From Euglena gracilis (Eukaryota > Euglenida > Euglenophyceae > Euglenales): a DNA stretch of 64,000 nt. The translations under genes and the position numbers were made by a program. The notes beneath the pieces were generated by a model. It saw only the letters and a list, made by a program, of their open reading frames with translations, did no database searches and was not told where the DNA came from. The DNA lies in the NCBI GenBank assembly GCA_039621445.1, contig CP154956.1, forward strand, positions 8,307,443 to 8,371,442, read 5' to 3'. Shown one piece after another: positions 47,294-57,590 of this stretch; position 1 is the stretch's first letter, and each line of letters begins with the position of its first letter.

Positions 47294-49343
47294 GCCAAAA
47301 TCGGGGTTCAATCACGATTTTTCTTATAAATTTTTTTTAGGGCACTGCGTACTCATCACGACAAAGCGCAAACTTCGTTTTCCACCACTATTTTTCAGTT
47401 CCCCCCCCTTCTTGTGATGTCAATCAATGAGTCAAGTGATTAGGTGTCCAATTTGGGCTTAGACAATAGGAGTTTTTGGTCTAAGAAGGACAGTTCTGAG
47501 AATTGTGTGTGTCCCCCCCCCCCTCCCGCCCCAGTTTCGACTCTGCCATTTTGCTGAGATTTTCGGTCAAGAATCGATATTATCTCCGGAAGTGTCTCAC
47601 ATATTAAATGCAGCTACGGAGGCCCTCCATCATCCCCCCGTTCGCCGACACACCTGGCCTGTGTTCCACTTTTGTGACCCAAAACGGCCATTTTGGGGTG
47701 GTATTTTTTTTTTGGTCTTTTTCAACAAAAAAAACAATTTTTCCAAAATATCGACAACGAAGCAAAGTCAAAGGGAATGGCCGGAGAGCAAAAATGAAAC
47801 CCTTGGAATGCTTATCCAACCATGGTTTACTTTTCCCCCAACTCTTGATGTAGCCCGAGTTACGGCCATTTTTCGGCCAATTTTGACCCATTTCTGGAGC
47901 CATTTTTGGGGCTGTTTTCGGGGTTGAAAAATCGATGTTTCCATAATTCCTCGGATGCGAAGCAAAATCAAAGGGAATCTGCGGCGACCTAAATTGAAAC
48001 CTTTACAATGCCCTATCAAATGGTATTTTAGTTTCCCCGCAACGCCCCGCCTAGCTCAAGTTACGGCTATTTTTCGGCCAATTTTGGCCATTTTGTACAG
48101 TTTTGGCTTGTTTTGACTTAGCCGTTTTCGGCCATTTTTCGATCAAAAGATCGAAAAAAATCCGGCCCCAGAAAAACTGTTTTCGAGCCGAAAATGCCTT
48201 TTTTTTCGACCCCCTGGCCCCCTGTTTTTGGCTCGAAACCCATGCATTTTGGGTCATTTCCGGGTCAAAACGTTCCGTGCCGGGCCGCCAGGCTGGGCTG
48301 GGCTGTGCCGGGCCGCCAGGCTGGGCTGGCCAGGTCTAGGCTGCACTGGCTGTCACACGCCCCAAACACCTGTTGCAGCATGGCACCATCGCACACGTAA
48401 AGAGCTCAGCACTGCACAAAACCTGGTTGAGTGGTAGTGAGTCAGTGCCAGTCAGTTGTCACTGTCACTGTCACTGTCAATTCATTTCAGTCCGTTTCAC
48501 TGTCAATGTCACTGTCAGTGTGAGCACCACCATTCAAAGGAAGTAGATTCTTAATAAGTGTAAGTATGAAATATGCTCAGAAACAATGCTCTTTGTTAGG
48601 ATAATTTTCATATCGTTCATTTTGTTTTCCGATTTACTTGGACTGTGCTGTGGCGGGTTCTATTCAAAAGGCAAAAATGTCTCATAATGAAACAATTCAA
48701 GCACCCTCCCTCCGCCCACACCTTACACACATATGTACCATGCATTCAAGAACCCACCCAAAGACCCAGGCCACAACCCTCACCCCTTGTTAGAACCACA
48801 ACTGTAAGTGGAAACATTGCCTTTTGAGGACAACTCTGTCCGATGAACGCTCTCCTTCCTATTGAACCCAGAGTTCTTCTTTGACACGCGGGTAAACTGA
48901 CAGCTGCAATGCAAACATTTTTCTGCACGCACAGGCAGGGCACAAACACATTCAATTTAGTTCTGGCTCAGAGTGCTTTTTTTTTTTGCTCCAGAAAAGA
49001 AATTTCTCGTTTGGAACTTGTCGCTTCTGGTTGGCTTCACCTTGAAGGATTACGTTGGCGATTGGACGTGATGCTTTCCCATTCCCAACGTGGCAACCGT
49101 CGCAGGGATTTGCGATGACTGCGTCACAGTGCCATGTCTATTCTTCAGCTTGTGGGTCACCCATGCTGTGTGCATGTGTGCATGTATGTACGCGTGTGCA
49201 TTTGCTGTTTCGACACATTCCGGACTGATGAGAGGTTGGACACCCCCGACGGCGTGGTCGCTGCTATCGCGACGTTTGCCTTCCCTCCTGCCCACACACA
49301 ACAACATGGTTGCCTCCCCTCCGCCCAAACGGGCCCCAGTGCT
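47294..49343. repeat. Degenerate direct repeats, no gene
   Basis: Two direct copies of about 140 bp (47758-47900 and 47955-48090) share AGCAAA(G/A)TCAAAGGGAAT, AATTGAAACC and AAGTTACGGC(C/T)ATTTTTCGGCCAATTTT. A GTGCCGGGCCGCCAGGCTGGGCTGG unit is tandem at 48277-48332. A CACTGT(C) hexamer array covers 48455-48520. I see no supported exon. Confidence 0.55.
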
Positions 49344-49419
49344 GCCGCGGGCGCCTCCCCCGTGGCACTGCTGAACCAGGCTGGATTTGAAGGCGTGGCC
49401 GACCCGATCACCCCCGAGT
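49344..49419 (+). CDS. Candidate exon, unknown protein
   Basis: CCCCAG at 49337-49342 and a consensus donor GTGAGC at about 49419 bound a frame reading AAAGASPVALLNQAGFEGVA and DPITP. Composition is protein-like and contrasts with the flanks. I do not recognise it. It could be a far-downstream exon of the SAC-like gene or another gene. The GC-rich block at 49640-49860 may be a second exon, but no frame there can be preferred. Confidence 0.3.
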
Positions 49420-49952
49420 GAGCACCTGGTGCACTCTCAGATTTTGCCATAACTCCCCAGGAGAGGGACGGATCTATGGGGGCATTTTTTGGCCCCGATT
49501 TTGAGCCTTCAGAACCCTCAAGCTTCGACCTCGTCCTTTTTGGGGACGGGTCCGTTGCTGGAAACCTCCGGAGGGGTCCGGTCTGTGGAGGGGGTTTCAC
49601 CCCGTGACGGGCACCGAAACCGGCCCCCCTCCCCCCCACCCTGGGGGACGCCAGCCTGTGCCGACCTCCCTTTTTGGCGGAGCCGCCGGCCAGCAGCGGG
49701 TGGCGTGGCCCGGGGCCGTCGTGGCCTCCCCAGGCCACCCAGGCCACCCCCGGCGGAGGAGGCCCGGGCCCTTGCCTTGCGAGGCTGCCCTGCTGGCCAC
49801 TCGCCCCCCTGCCCCCGTGGACGTCACTCTGCCCCGCAGTGCACGCTTGCCTTTTTGATGGACTGCCCGCGGTAGAGGACGGCAGCCCACATCTCCTCCG
49901 TGCGTGTGCTTTTAGCACCTTCGATCACGTTCTGCCATTTTCTTTTGCAGTC

Positions 49953-50219
49953 TCACAACTTATTTTTCTTTATCGCTTCATTGTCTGACTTGCCAATTTT
50001 GCAATTTCCTTTTTTTCCATGATATTTCTGCCTTTTCTGTATTGCGGGCAAACCAGCGCCGAAAATTCGGTTGAGACGCGGCCCATGTTCGCCCAAATCC
50101 CAACCCCAACTCTGTTTCAAACCAAGCTTATCCTGTCCATCCTCCCCTGAGAGATAGGAATTGTCCGCTTCCGGTTCAACCCCTCCCATCTTGGACGGCG
50201 CCGAACAGTGCCTGGTGTG
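49953..50219 (-). CDS. Ty3 element integrase C-terminal tail
   Basis: In-frame continuation of integrase past the 87 bp insertion: HTRHCSAPSKMGGVEPEADN, a charged stretch (SYLSGEDGQDKLGLKQSW) and a lysine-rich end (KRQKYHGKKGNCKIGK) before the stop at 49953. Such basic tails are common in integrases. The 3' untranslated region and LTR would follow at lower coordinates. Confidence 0.6.
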   Translation of the reverse strand, partial: HTRHCSAPSKMGGVEPEADNSYLSGEDGQDKLGLKQSWGWDLGEHGPRLNRIFGAGLPAIQKRQKYHGKKGNCKIGKSDNEAIKKNKL

Positions 50220-50221
50220 TA

Positions 50222-50308
50222 ACCCCCCCCTCAAAAATAAGACCCCCCAAAAAATAAGACCCTCCCTGGCCGGTCCGAGCAAAAAATCCATGAAATGGAC
50301 CCCCCCCA
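50222..50308 (-). mobile_element. 87 bp C-tract element inserted at the end of integrase
   Basis: TA lies at 50220-50221 and 50309-50310. The insert matches, in reverse, the right part of the 45131-45509 family (AAAAATAAGACCCCCC, GGCCGGTCCGAGCAAAAA, CCATGAAATGGAC). Taking it out with one TA leaves the integrase frame (codon ending at 50309) continuous with the frame 50219-49953. It is truncated, so the two ends are not inverted repeats. Confidence 0.85.
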
Positions 50309-50940
50309 TAAGTTTGAAGTCGTCCATATCCCGTTGGGCAAGGCAACTTTATATCGCCCGCTGCTGCCTAACCTCTCCAAAATTTCGCTTGGGCCGAGCC
50401 AAAGAGGATCTAGCTTGGAAGATTTCATGCGGGTGCGGTGATTCCGTACCCACACGCGGTCACCTGGACTATACAAAAGTGTGTTGAAGTTTTGCTAAAA
50501 AAAAGAATGCCGTTTGTTTGAATGAATTTCTGTGATACGTGATTGGACTGCAGAGCGGAGTGATTCCACATCTGCAAACCACGTTTCACAGCTGGCGCTA
50601 CTTCGGGCGGGTCTCTCCGAGGGGATATCCCCTATGGCCGGAGGGTCCCGTCCGAAAACAATTTTATCCGGTGAGTTTGGTAATACCAACCCTGGCAAGG
50701 TATTGATGTAAAATAAACATCAATGAAGAACGGATAACCAATTCTTACCCGAGTCAGCCAGTGATATTTCACGCCTGCCTCGGCTCTACCATTGCCTTTC
50801 GGGCGGTATATAATGGAAAAATGCTGCTCAATGCCGAGTAAACCTCACAAAGTTGTGAAAAACCGCGAGGAGATCAAGTGATCTTGATCACTCACGATTT
50901 CGTTCGGTAAACCCATTAAGCAGATACATTTCTCCAGGAG
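50309..50940 (-). pseudogene. Ty3 element integrase, C-terminal part beyond the DIRS insertion
   Basis: Minus strand from 50940: LMGLPNEIVSDQDHLISSRF holds the second aspartate of DDE, and YRPKGNGRAEAGVKYH holds the glutamate. Then NSPDKIVFGRDPPAIGD, and after a frame change the SH3-like C-terminal domain PGDRVWVRNHRTRMKSSKLD ... PLWLGPSEILERLG. All are standard Ty3 integrase features. The frame is broken by at least three stops or shifts. It runs up to the small insertion at 50222-50308 and continues beyond it in frame. Confidence 0.82.
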
Positions 50941-50970
50941 TGACCATTCGGGCTCCGCACTGCGAGATGG

Positions 50971-51062
50971 TGAGGTCCTGCTTTCCTTGCCAGCTGTCCT
51001 GTTCTGGTGTGTTTGTGCGTGCGCGGGGGTGCTTCTTACTGCTTTTTGTTGCCGGAGTTGGC
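50971..51062 (+). repeat. DIRS left inverted terminal repeat
   Basis: GAGGTCCTGCTTTCCTTGCC ... GGAGTTGG is about 93% identical to the complement of 55438-55530. Confidence 0.9.
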
Positions 51063-51201
51063 TGATTCTTAATTCTGCCCTTCGACCTCAAGGAGAAAGA
51101 CTTTCAACTCAACGAGTTCAACAACCTTCACCACATCGACCAATCAATACAGCGGAGGAAGAGAAATTCAAGACCATATAGAAAGGCGGCGGAAAAAAGT
51201 T

Positions 51202-51669
51202 TTGATTTCCATGAAAGATGCAACATACCTGGTGTCCAGCGGCCCAGCGGAGCAAGAAAGAACCTCGGCGAAGGCTGCAGAAGCTGAAGAAGATGGAGTT
51301 CCAGCAGGCGCCAGAGCAACCAACATGGAACAAGCGACAGTGCAAGGAATTTCAAAGAAAGAATCTGAGACGGAGAAGAGGAGAGGAGCAGCAGGCGCTG
51401 GAGACGATGACGGAGCAAGTAGCAGAACACCAGTCCGTGGCCGTCGCTACCCCCCCTCTTTCCAATCTCCCAGAAAAAGTTCGAATCCAACGGCTCAACG
51501 ACGGCCATGGACCCTGGACAACTGTGGTCAGGAGGACAAGAAGACAGAAGGGAAATACCATCACAGGTCCAACAGACTCCCCCCCTTCTTCTACGTCCCC
51601 CCCCTTCCAGGGGGCAAAACAAGGGCTATGACAGCCTTTCAACAAATATCAGAAATCCAAAGGAGTTAA
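51202..51669 (+). CDS. DIRS gag-like frame
   Basis: The first substantial frames after the left repeat overlap (51202-51669 and 51218-51631). The first has a charged, Ala/Glu/Lys-rich composition and a basic GRRYPPSFQSPRKSS segment; the second is even more basic (KNLRRRRGEEQQ). Neither has a recognised domain, as is usual for DIRS gag proteins. Position before reverse transcriptase is the main argument. Which of the two is real cannot be decided without relatives. Confidence 0.5.
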   Translation: MISMKDATYLVSSGPAEQERTSAKAAEAEEDGVPAGARATNMEQATVQGISKKESETEKRRGAAGAGDDDGASSRTPVRGRRYPPSFQSPRKSSNPTAQRRPWTLDNCGQEDKKTEGKYHHRSNRLPPFFYVPPLPGGKTRAMTAFQQISEIQRS

Positions 51670-54038
51670 GTCATCATGGCTATGGCAGCCATCATCCAGA
51701 AGGACCTGGGGTCCAGAATCAAGGCTGTGGCAGCCATTATTCAAGAGGGCGGTGGGCCCAGGGGCAATGTTATGGCAGCCAGTTGGAAAGATCCCATTTG
51801 GGAAAGGTATGTCCAACTTTCCCCCCAACATTTTCAAACACAAACCCCCCAGGAGCAGCAAGACAATGCCAAAAACAGGCCATGGTGGCCTATGTGGGGA
51901 ATCCAGAAGGACAGAGAAGTCCTGGAGAAAAGGCCAATGGAGGCCAAGCAGGCCTGAGTGCCACTGGAGGCCAAAGGGCCCTGAAGGCAAATGGTGGCCA
52001 ATACCATCCAGACCATCCACAACAAATCAGCCCTTGGGGGGGAGGCCCAAGATTGGCTCAGGCAGGCCCCCCCAAGAAGATAATCAGCCCAGCATTATAT
52101 GTACCACCCCACCACAGACACAGACCTTCCCCCATTATTCAAAAACAGGGGGAAAGCCTGTCTTTGGGAAGCCCTATGACAGGGCCAACTGCAGCCCCAG
52201 TGATGGGGCAGCCAGAGGGGGCCCCAGTGATGGGGCACCCAGGGGGAAGGACCCCAGTGATGGGTCCTGTGGAATCCCCAGACACATTACACCCAGGGGT
52301 GCCCCCCTACAAGGCCCTGCAGGCGAGTATTCCCCATTGGGTGAAGGCAGGAGCCAGCAGAGAGGTATTAAACCTGATAAGGGAAGGGGTTATGGCAGAT
52401 ATTCCCCTCCCCCCTCAGATGTCATTAAAAGTTCCCTTCAAGACACACAAAGAAATAATGACTGCCCAGAAAATTCTGAGAGAATACGAATGTACAGGGG
52501 CAACCAGGCAAATCCCCCGAGGAGGCAAAACATTTTGTCCCTTATTTCGTCATTTCCAAAAAAGAGGGGGAAAAGACAAAAGAAAGATTAATCTCAGATT
52601 GTCGACAGTTGAATCTCCACTTCACCCCCCAGAAGTTCAGACTGTAACACATGGGAAACATTTTCCCATATTTAAAAAAGGGTTGGTTCTGTGGGAAAAT
52701 AAATCTTAAAGATGCTTATTTTCACCTAAACCTGCACAGCAGCCTGGAAAAACATGTTTGCATGCAAGTGGGGGGGGAACGTGGCAGTTTCAAGCTGCAT
52801 GCTTTGGCATCAGCAGCCTGCCACAAAAGTTTATGACTCTCATGAGAGTCTGGGAAAGAAAATGGAGAAAGGAGGGAAAGGTGGTTTTCATCTACCTGGA
52901 CGACATTTTGCTGTTAGCCCCCAGCAAACAGACAGCAGCTCAACATTTGTCAGAAATAAAAAGAGACCTTTTACTGGCAGGTTTCAGATTAAACCTCCCC
53001 AAATCCTGTCTGGAACCAACACAGGAAATAAAGCATTTGGGCCAGTGGACCAATTTGAAAAAAGGCCAATTAGAAATTCCTCAAGAAAAGCTAAAATCCC
53101 TCAGAAAGGAGCTAGGCAAGGTGCTCACAGCACAAAAAATGAGCTGCAGAAAACTCAGTTCAATTGTGGGTGAAGTCAGAAGCTATTTAGTCTCAATGCC
53201 TTTTCTCAGAATTCTGACAGATGAACTTTGCAAAATGGTGGACCTGCACACAAAGAGGGGTTGGGACCACACCCTAACCATTCCCCAGGGGGTCAAGGAG
53301 CAAATTGTTGAATTAAAGGCATTTTTACAGCCAGGTGTTGGCAGGGCATTTCAATCCCAGGCCTCTCAGAATCTCTTTTCAGACAGCAGCACATGGCAGT
53401 GGGGGGGGCTGGACAAGGCTTCAGGCCAAAAGGTGCAGGATTTTTGGAGGGACCTGCATGTCCTTCATATCAATGAAAAATAATTACAAGCTGCAGTGGA
53501 AACGGTAAAAGCACTAGCCAAACCAAAGCAAACAATTGTCCTTCATGTGGACAGCCAGGTGGCTGTAAGTTATTTAACAAAGTGGGGAGGCAAAAAGCCG
53601 ACCCTAAATTCCATCTTAAAACCCCTGCTGTACAATTTCCAAGAAAGGCAAATCAATTTGCAGGTGGTTTGGGTTCCCACAAAGGAGCAATTGGCAGACT
53701 CCTTGACCAGAGAGCAAAAGGACCCAGGAGATTATACCCTAAACCAGAACATCTTTCACCAAATTCTTCAATTTTTCAGAATGAAAATATCCCCAGAGGT
53801 GGAGATGTTTTGCACACCCAGCAAAAAAAAATTCCCTAAGTTTGTTTGTCGATACCCCAACCAAGGGGCTTTGCTGGTGGATGCCTTAAGGGCAAATTTG
53901 AGGGGCCTCCCCCCAGTTTATGCAAACCCCCCCTGGAGCATCATTCCCCAGTGGGTTCAGAGATTGATGCTAAACCCAGACCTGAAATGTCTGTTGATCG
54001 TACCCCACTGGGCTTCAACATCTGGTGGCGCCAATTAA
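51507..54038 (+). pseudogene. DIRS reverse transcriptase, RNase H and accessory domain
   Basis: A frame from 51507 to 52709 carries a Pro/Gly-rich lead and the start of reverse transcriptase (IPHWVKAGASREVLNLIREG). After frame changes near 52680-52800 it continues KINLKDAYFHLNLHSS (first catalytic aspartate), FQAACFGISSLPQKFMTLM and VVFIYLDDILLLAPS (YLDD). RNase H follows: LFSDSSTWQWGG and HVDSQVAVSYLTKWG. After a TAA at 53481 the last frame (53496-54038) ends with the DIRS accessory domain, EVEMFCTPSKKKFPKFVCRY and YANPPWSIIPQWVQRLML. Stops and shifts mean this copy is not functional. Confidence 0.88.
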
Positions 54039-54136
54039 TGTCAATCAGGCAACCAGGCAGCAAAGTTTTGTTGGTACCCCCCAAAGTTTTTTGTTGGTTA
54101 CCCCCTTACCCTCACCCCAATTTTTAGGGGTCTGTT

Positions 54137-55080
54137 CACCAACTGCTGGGGGGAGGAGATGCCCCCCCCCCCAAGGTGGAATTTGGCCTGCTTGATTGTG
54201 TCAGGCAAATATTACAATCCCAGGAAGTTTCGATTTCCAGTATCGACACTTGCATAAAAAATCTGGGAAATGTCAAAAGATATGACTCAGCCTTCAGGGC
54301 TTTCATGGGCAATTGTTGCACAAAGGGGTGCCCCTGCAGGATTGCACAGTCCACAGGATGGCTGAGGCCATGCTTGATCTGGCTGCTCACAGCCTCAAGA
54401 GTGCACGAAATGCATATGCAGCAGCATTGTTACTCCCAGGGTTTGGGTCATTGAGGTTTTCCCCTCTTTTGTCTCCATTGAAAAGAAAGTGGAATTCCAA
54501 TGTCTGCAAGTATGCCCATTTCTGGGACCCCACAGATTTGCTAGACAACATGATAGGACAATCGAAACCCTTCTCAGAACTCTCTGTGAAAGAGCTGAGA
54601 AACAGACTCATCATCTGTTGGAGGCTTTTGGCCCTCCACAGGGGGGTTGATCTAGCCAGGACAGAGCAAAAAATCAGTTTCGTGGGTGAAAAAAATTTCA
54701 TTTTACTGCAAAGGAAAGGGTGGCAATTCCCAAGATGGGAGGAAGTTTTTAATTTTCCACACACCCCCTCATAAGCCCGTGGCGTTTAATGAAAGAGTAT
54801 GTGGAAAGGACAGCCCACATGGTTGGGCACAAAAATAATTTTTTATGGTCTTTGGATGGCAAAAGACCTTTGACTTCAGAAAGAGTGAATTCCCTTACCA
54901 AAGAAATTCTGCAGGAGGGGGGGGTGGACACCACCCACTGGAAACCGCAGCACCAGAGGGGCTGGGGTTTTATGGTGAAAAAATGCTGGTTTGCAAGTGG
55001 AAGAAGTCCAGCAATTGGGTGAGTGGAAAAATTTTGGGGCCTTCCAAGCTCATTATTTGAGGCTGGGTGTCGTGTCAAAA
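54137..55080 (+). pseudogene. DIRS tyrosine recombinase
   Basis: Three frames follow one another. First, 54176-54310 gives LLDCVRQILQSQEVSISSID and CIKNLGNVKRYDSAFRAF, the N-terminal SAM-like DNA-binding part. Second, 54313-54774 gives the helical core (CWRLLALHRGVDLARTEQKI) with the arginine region. Third, 54789-55070 gives KPQHQRGWGF, which corresponds to the HxxR-type motif though shortened by a residue, and the terminal AHYLRL with the nucleophilic tyrosine. Such recombinases insert the circular DNA of DIRS elements without making a duplication. Frameshifts at about 54310, 54775 and 55020 make it inactive. Confidence 0.83.
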
Positions 55081-55118
55081 ATTCAAAATATTATGGCCCA
55101 AAGGGGGGTGCACAGTAC

Positions 55119-55218
55119 CTCACCATCTCGCAATGCGGAGCCCGAATGGTCTCGGACTCCCACGACAGAGGAAGGGGGAGGAAGGGACCAAGAGGGCGAA
55201 GCACAAGAAGATGGTGAG
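55119..55218 (+). repeat. DIRS internal complementary region
   Basis: CTCACCATCTCGCAATGCGG ... GAATGGT is the complement of the left terminus; CTCGGACTCCCACGACAGAG ... AGATGGTGAG is the complement of the right terminus. In the DIRS replication model this region templates closure of the circular DNA intermediate, so it also shows where the two ends meet. Confidence 0.92.
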
Positions 55219-55437
55219 CCCAACCCCCCACCTTAAAAATCAGCAGAAAAAGAAAACCATCCCAACCAGAAAGGGGACCCTCAACCAGGCAGCCCCAACC
55301 ACCCACCCAGAAACACACCAGAAAGAGACAACCATCCCCATCGAGGGGGGGGGGGCACCAAGCGACCATGGGAGAGGAGGGGGGCGGGGCCACGACGGTT
55401 CAGCTTCGCCAAGGTGTCGGAGGAGGCCTCATCATCG

Positions 55438-55530
55438 CCAACTCCGGCAACAAAGGCGCAGTAAGAAGCACCCCCCGCGCACGCACAAACACACCAGAAC
55501 AGGACAGCCGGCAAGGAAAGCAGGACCTCA
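55438..55530 (-). repeat. DIRS right inverted terminal repeat
   Basis: CCAACTCCGGCAACAAAGGC ... GCAAGGAAAGCAGGACCTC, the inverted partner of 50971-51062 with a few substitutions and one single-base length difference in a C run. Confidence 0.9.
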
Positions 55531-55598
55531 CCATCTTCTTGTGCTTCGCACTCTTGGTCCCTTCCTCCCCCTTCCTCTGTCGTGGGAGTCCGAATAGA

Positions 55599-56248
55599 TG
55601 CCAAAATTTGGGCTGTCAGCCCTGCTTTCCGGCATGGAATGGCTACTATGTACCCACTCAGCCGACAGACGACAACAAAAACGTAATCGTAAATTTTGTC
55701 CTCTTATCCTTTGCAAGGTTAAAGTTCGAGAAATCCATGCAAAGGGACGTAAAAATGTCCGGTGGTTCGGGAGGAAAGTCCATCGTACCAGGGGGGTTAC
55801 CTATATACAGTATATATACAGGGTCACGCGAATAATCCCATTCGCGGAAAAATAGGGAGGTAGGAGTTTCCGTACGCGTAATGCGACGAGGTCCAGCAGT
55901 GCGTCCACGCCGGCGCCTTCCACGCAATGGTGAAATGATGATGCTACGATATACCCGGGAAACGGGTAGTGAATCCAGCATGCTGTCCGCAGCGTCGGAT
56001 CGACGTGTGAACTGGTCAGCTCTGCGCGATTTCACAGCATGACAAATTTGGCGCCGTTGCGCAATTCGCAAACAACGCGAATGTAAATCTTTTTCGCTCA
56101 CGGTTGTACAGTATTTGCCACCCACTAGTGAAAGAATTTTGGGGGCCCCAGGGTGACCGTGGTTGTGATAGCTCAACATCACATCATCAACCAGGTCTTG
56201 GGGTATACAATATTTATAACGAGAATCATTCCGGAAAATAAGTCGCAA
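55599..56248 (-). pseudogene. Ty3 element integrase, N-terminal part up to the DIRS insertion
   Basis: The frame shows LVDDVMLSYHNHGHPGAPKI, where the two histidines correspond to the HHCC zinc-binding domain; the second half of that domain is degraded. A middle stretch (about 55700-56000) is scrambled by frameshifts. Near the end CMDFSNFNLAKDKRTKF contains the first aspartate of the DDE triad. The sequence is then cut by the DIRS insertion and resumes at about 50940. Confidence 0.72.
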
Positions 56249-56282
56249 TGGTGATAGAGAGTAGTTCTCTATAGACTCATTA

Positions 56283-56898
56283 TTACGGACCCATAGCTGC
56301 CATGAAAAGTCGCATCACCCTCTTCCGGGTTCCCAGGATAATACCAGGGAGCTCGGCTGAGAGGATCCGCAACTTTTTGCGTATGACCTGGGGTGTAAAT
56401 AACCACCAGGTTACATGCAATCGGCATCTTCTACCCACTGGTGACATGGCCTTGTTCAGGTCCTCGGTATACCAGTGTTGAGGGCTCTCATGATCCGTCA
56501 ACACGAGTATCTGGACCAGGCTGCTGGCTTTCCAGCTGCGGAATTTCCGGAGAATCAGCACAATGGCATATGTCTCCTTTTCGCGAATACTCCATTTAAC
56601 CTGTCCTTTCCCGTTGTCGCCCTGTAGCTTCCTGCTGAAGAAAGCCACAGGTCGGAGTTCATTTGCCGCATTATGCTGGCTAAGAACCCCGCCAACAGCG
56701 TAATCGCTGCTGTCGACCTCCAGGACCTACGGTTTGTATGGATCCGCGATGTCGAGAACCACGTTCTCGAGGAGCAAGTCCTTGATTTTATTCAAGGCCT
56801 GACGCATTTGGTCATCCCTACTGACTTTTGCATTATCGGGTGTCCGTTTTTTGAGTTTTCGGGTTAGGGGTACCGCGATTTTGGCGAAATCTTTCATG
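56283..56898 (-). pseudogene. Ty3 element RNase H
   Basis: Reading on from the insertion, the frame has MKDFAKIAVPLTRKLKKR, a helical stretch, an in-frame TAG, then VLEVDSSDYAVGGVL with the first catalytic aspartate of RNase H. Next come FFSRKL, the glutamate-containing REKETYAIV and VLTDHES with a later catalytic aspartate. These are the usual Ty3 RNase H landmarks in order. The end (about 56400-56283) moves out of frame relative to the integrase. RNase H removes RNA from the RNA-DNA hybrid during reverse transcription. Confidence 0.8.
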
Positions 56899-56900
56899 TA

Positions 56901-57273
56901 CCCTCACCCCCCCCCTATTTGGCTAATGGCCGGGCTCCTTCAGACCCCCAATTAGCCCTTTGGGGGGGGGACAATTAGGGGGGGGGGGGGCTCGAGGACC
57001 CCGACCCCATAATTTTTGACGTGTGCAAAATTGGTCGATTTTTTTGCATTTTTGGATTGGTTATGACTTTTTCTTGTCCGGCAATTTTTAACATTTTCGA
57101 AACGGACGCTTTTGGAGTTTTTCTGAGCCCTTGGCGAAATTGGCCAAAAATGGCCAAGGGAACGTCCATTGGCCAATTGGGCTAACCCCCCCCCTAATTG
57201 GATAATGGACCTCCCTTAAGGGCTCCCCAGTTAGCCAATTAGGGGGGGGGGCAATTAGGGGGGGGGGTGGGGG
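56901..57273. mobile_element. TA-flanked C/G-ended MITE inserted in the Ty3 pol gene
   Basis: Starts TA|CCCTCACCCCCCCCCTA and ends TAGGGGGGGGGGTGGGGG|TA, so inverted C/G-tract ends abut TA (56899-56900 and 57274-57275). Inside are inverted and direct copies of CCAATTAG/GGCTAATTGG-like units next to G-tracts and an A/T-rich core. Taking out the element and one TA makes the codon frame of the reverse transcriptase at 57274-57590 continuous with that of RNase H at 56283-56898. That is direct evidence for insertion and for TA as the duplicated target. Confidence 0.92.
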
Positions 57274-57590
57274 TAAATCGCGTAATATTGAGCTAATCCC
57301 AAAAATCCCTTTAAGTGCGTTAAGGTCTTAATGACCTCAGGAGTCCATTTCTTAATGGCCTCCATCTTGCTGGGTGCGGCTTTACGCTGCCCGTTGCTCA
57401 GGTTATGTCCGCAAAACTTAATAATTTTGCAAAACAGGTGCATTTTGGAACCCTTCACAAAAAGCAAATGCTTTTTGAACGCGAATAATACCGCCCGCAC
57501 ATCGCGATAATTCGGTTCGAGGATATCCTCGCCCGATATCGCGGATGGCGGTTGGGTTCCCACCAGTACATCATCGATGTAGCAGAGCAA
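57274..57590 (-). pseudogene. Ty3 element reverse transcriptase, YIDD part
   Basis: Continuation of reverse transcriptase after a frameshift: LCYIDDVLVG contains the YxDD catalytic motif, followed by FKKHLLFVKGSKMHLFCKII and GFLGLAQYYAIY, the conserved 'GFLGLxNYYRxF' thumb/connection sequence. It stops at the insertion boundary 57273/57274. Confidence 0.85.

Larger units (their letters stand above)
50941..55598 (+). mobile_element. DIRS-type tyrosine-recombinase retrotransposon nested in Ty3
   Basis: Complete architecture is visible. Left terminus at about 50941; inverted terminal repeats 50971-51062 and 55438-55530; right terminus at about 55598. An internal complementary region at 55119-55218 has a first third that is the complement of the left end (50941-50970) and a remainder that is the complement of the right end (55532-55598). 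It encodes gag-like, RT/RNase H/accessory and tyrosine recombinase frames in DIRS order. It interrupts the integrase gene of the Ty3 element. Left flank AGGAGTG and right flank GAATAG do not show a duplication, as expected for recombinase-mediated insertion. Confidence 0.93.
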
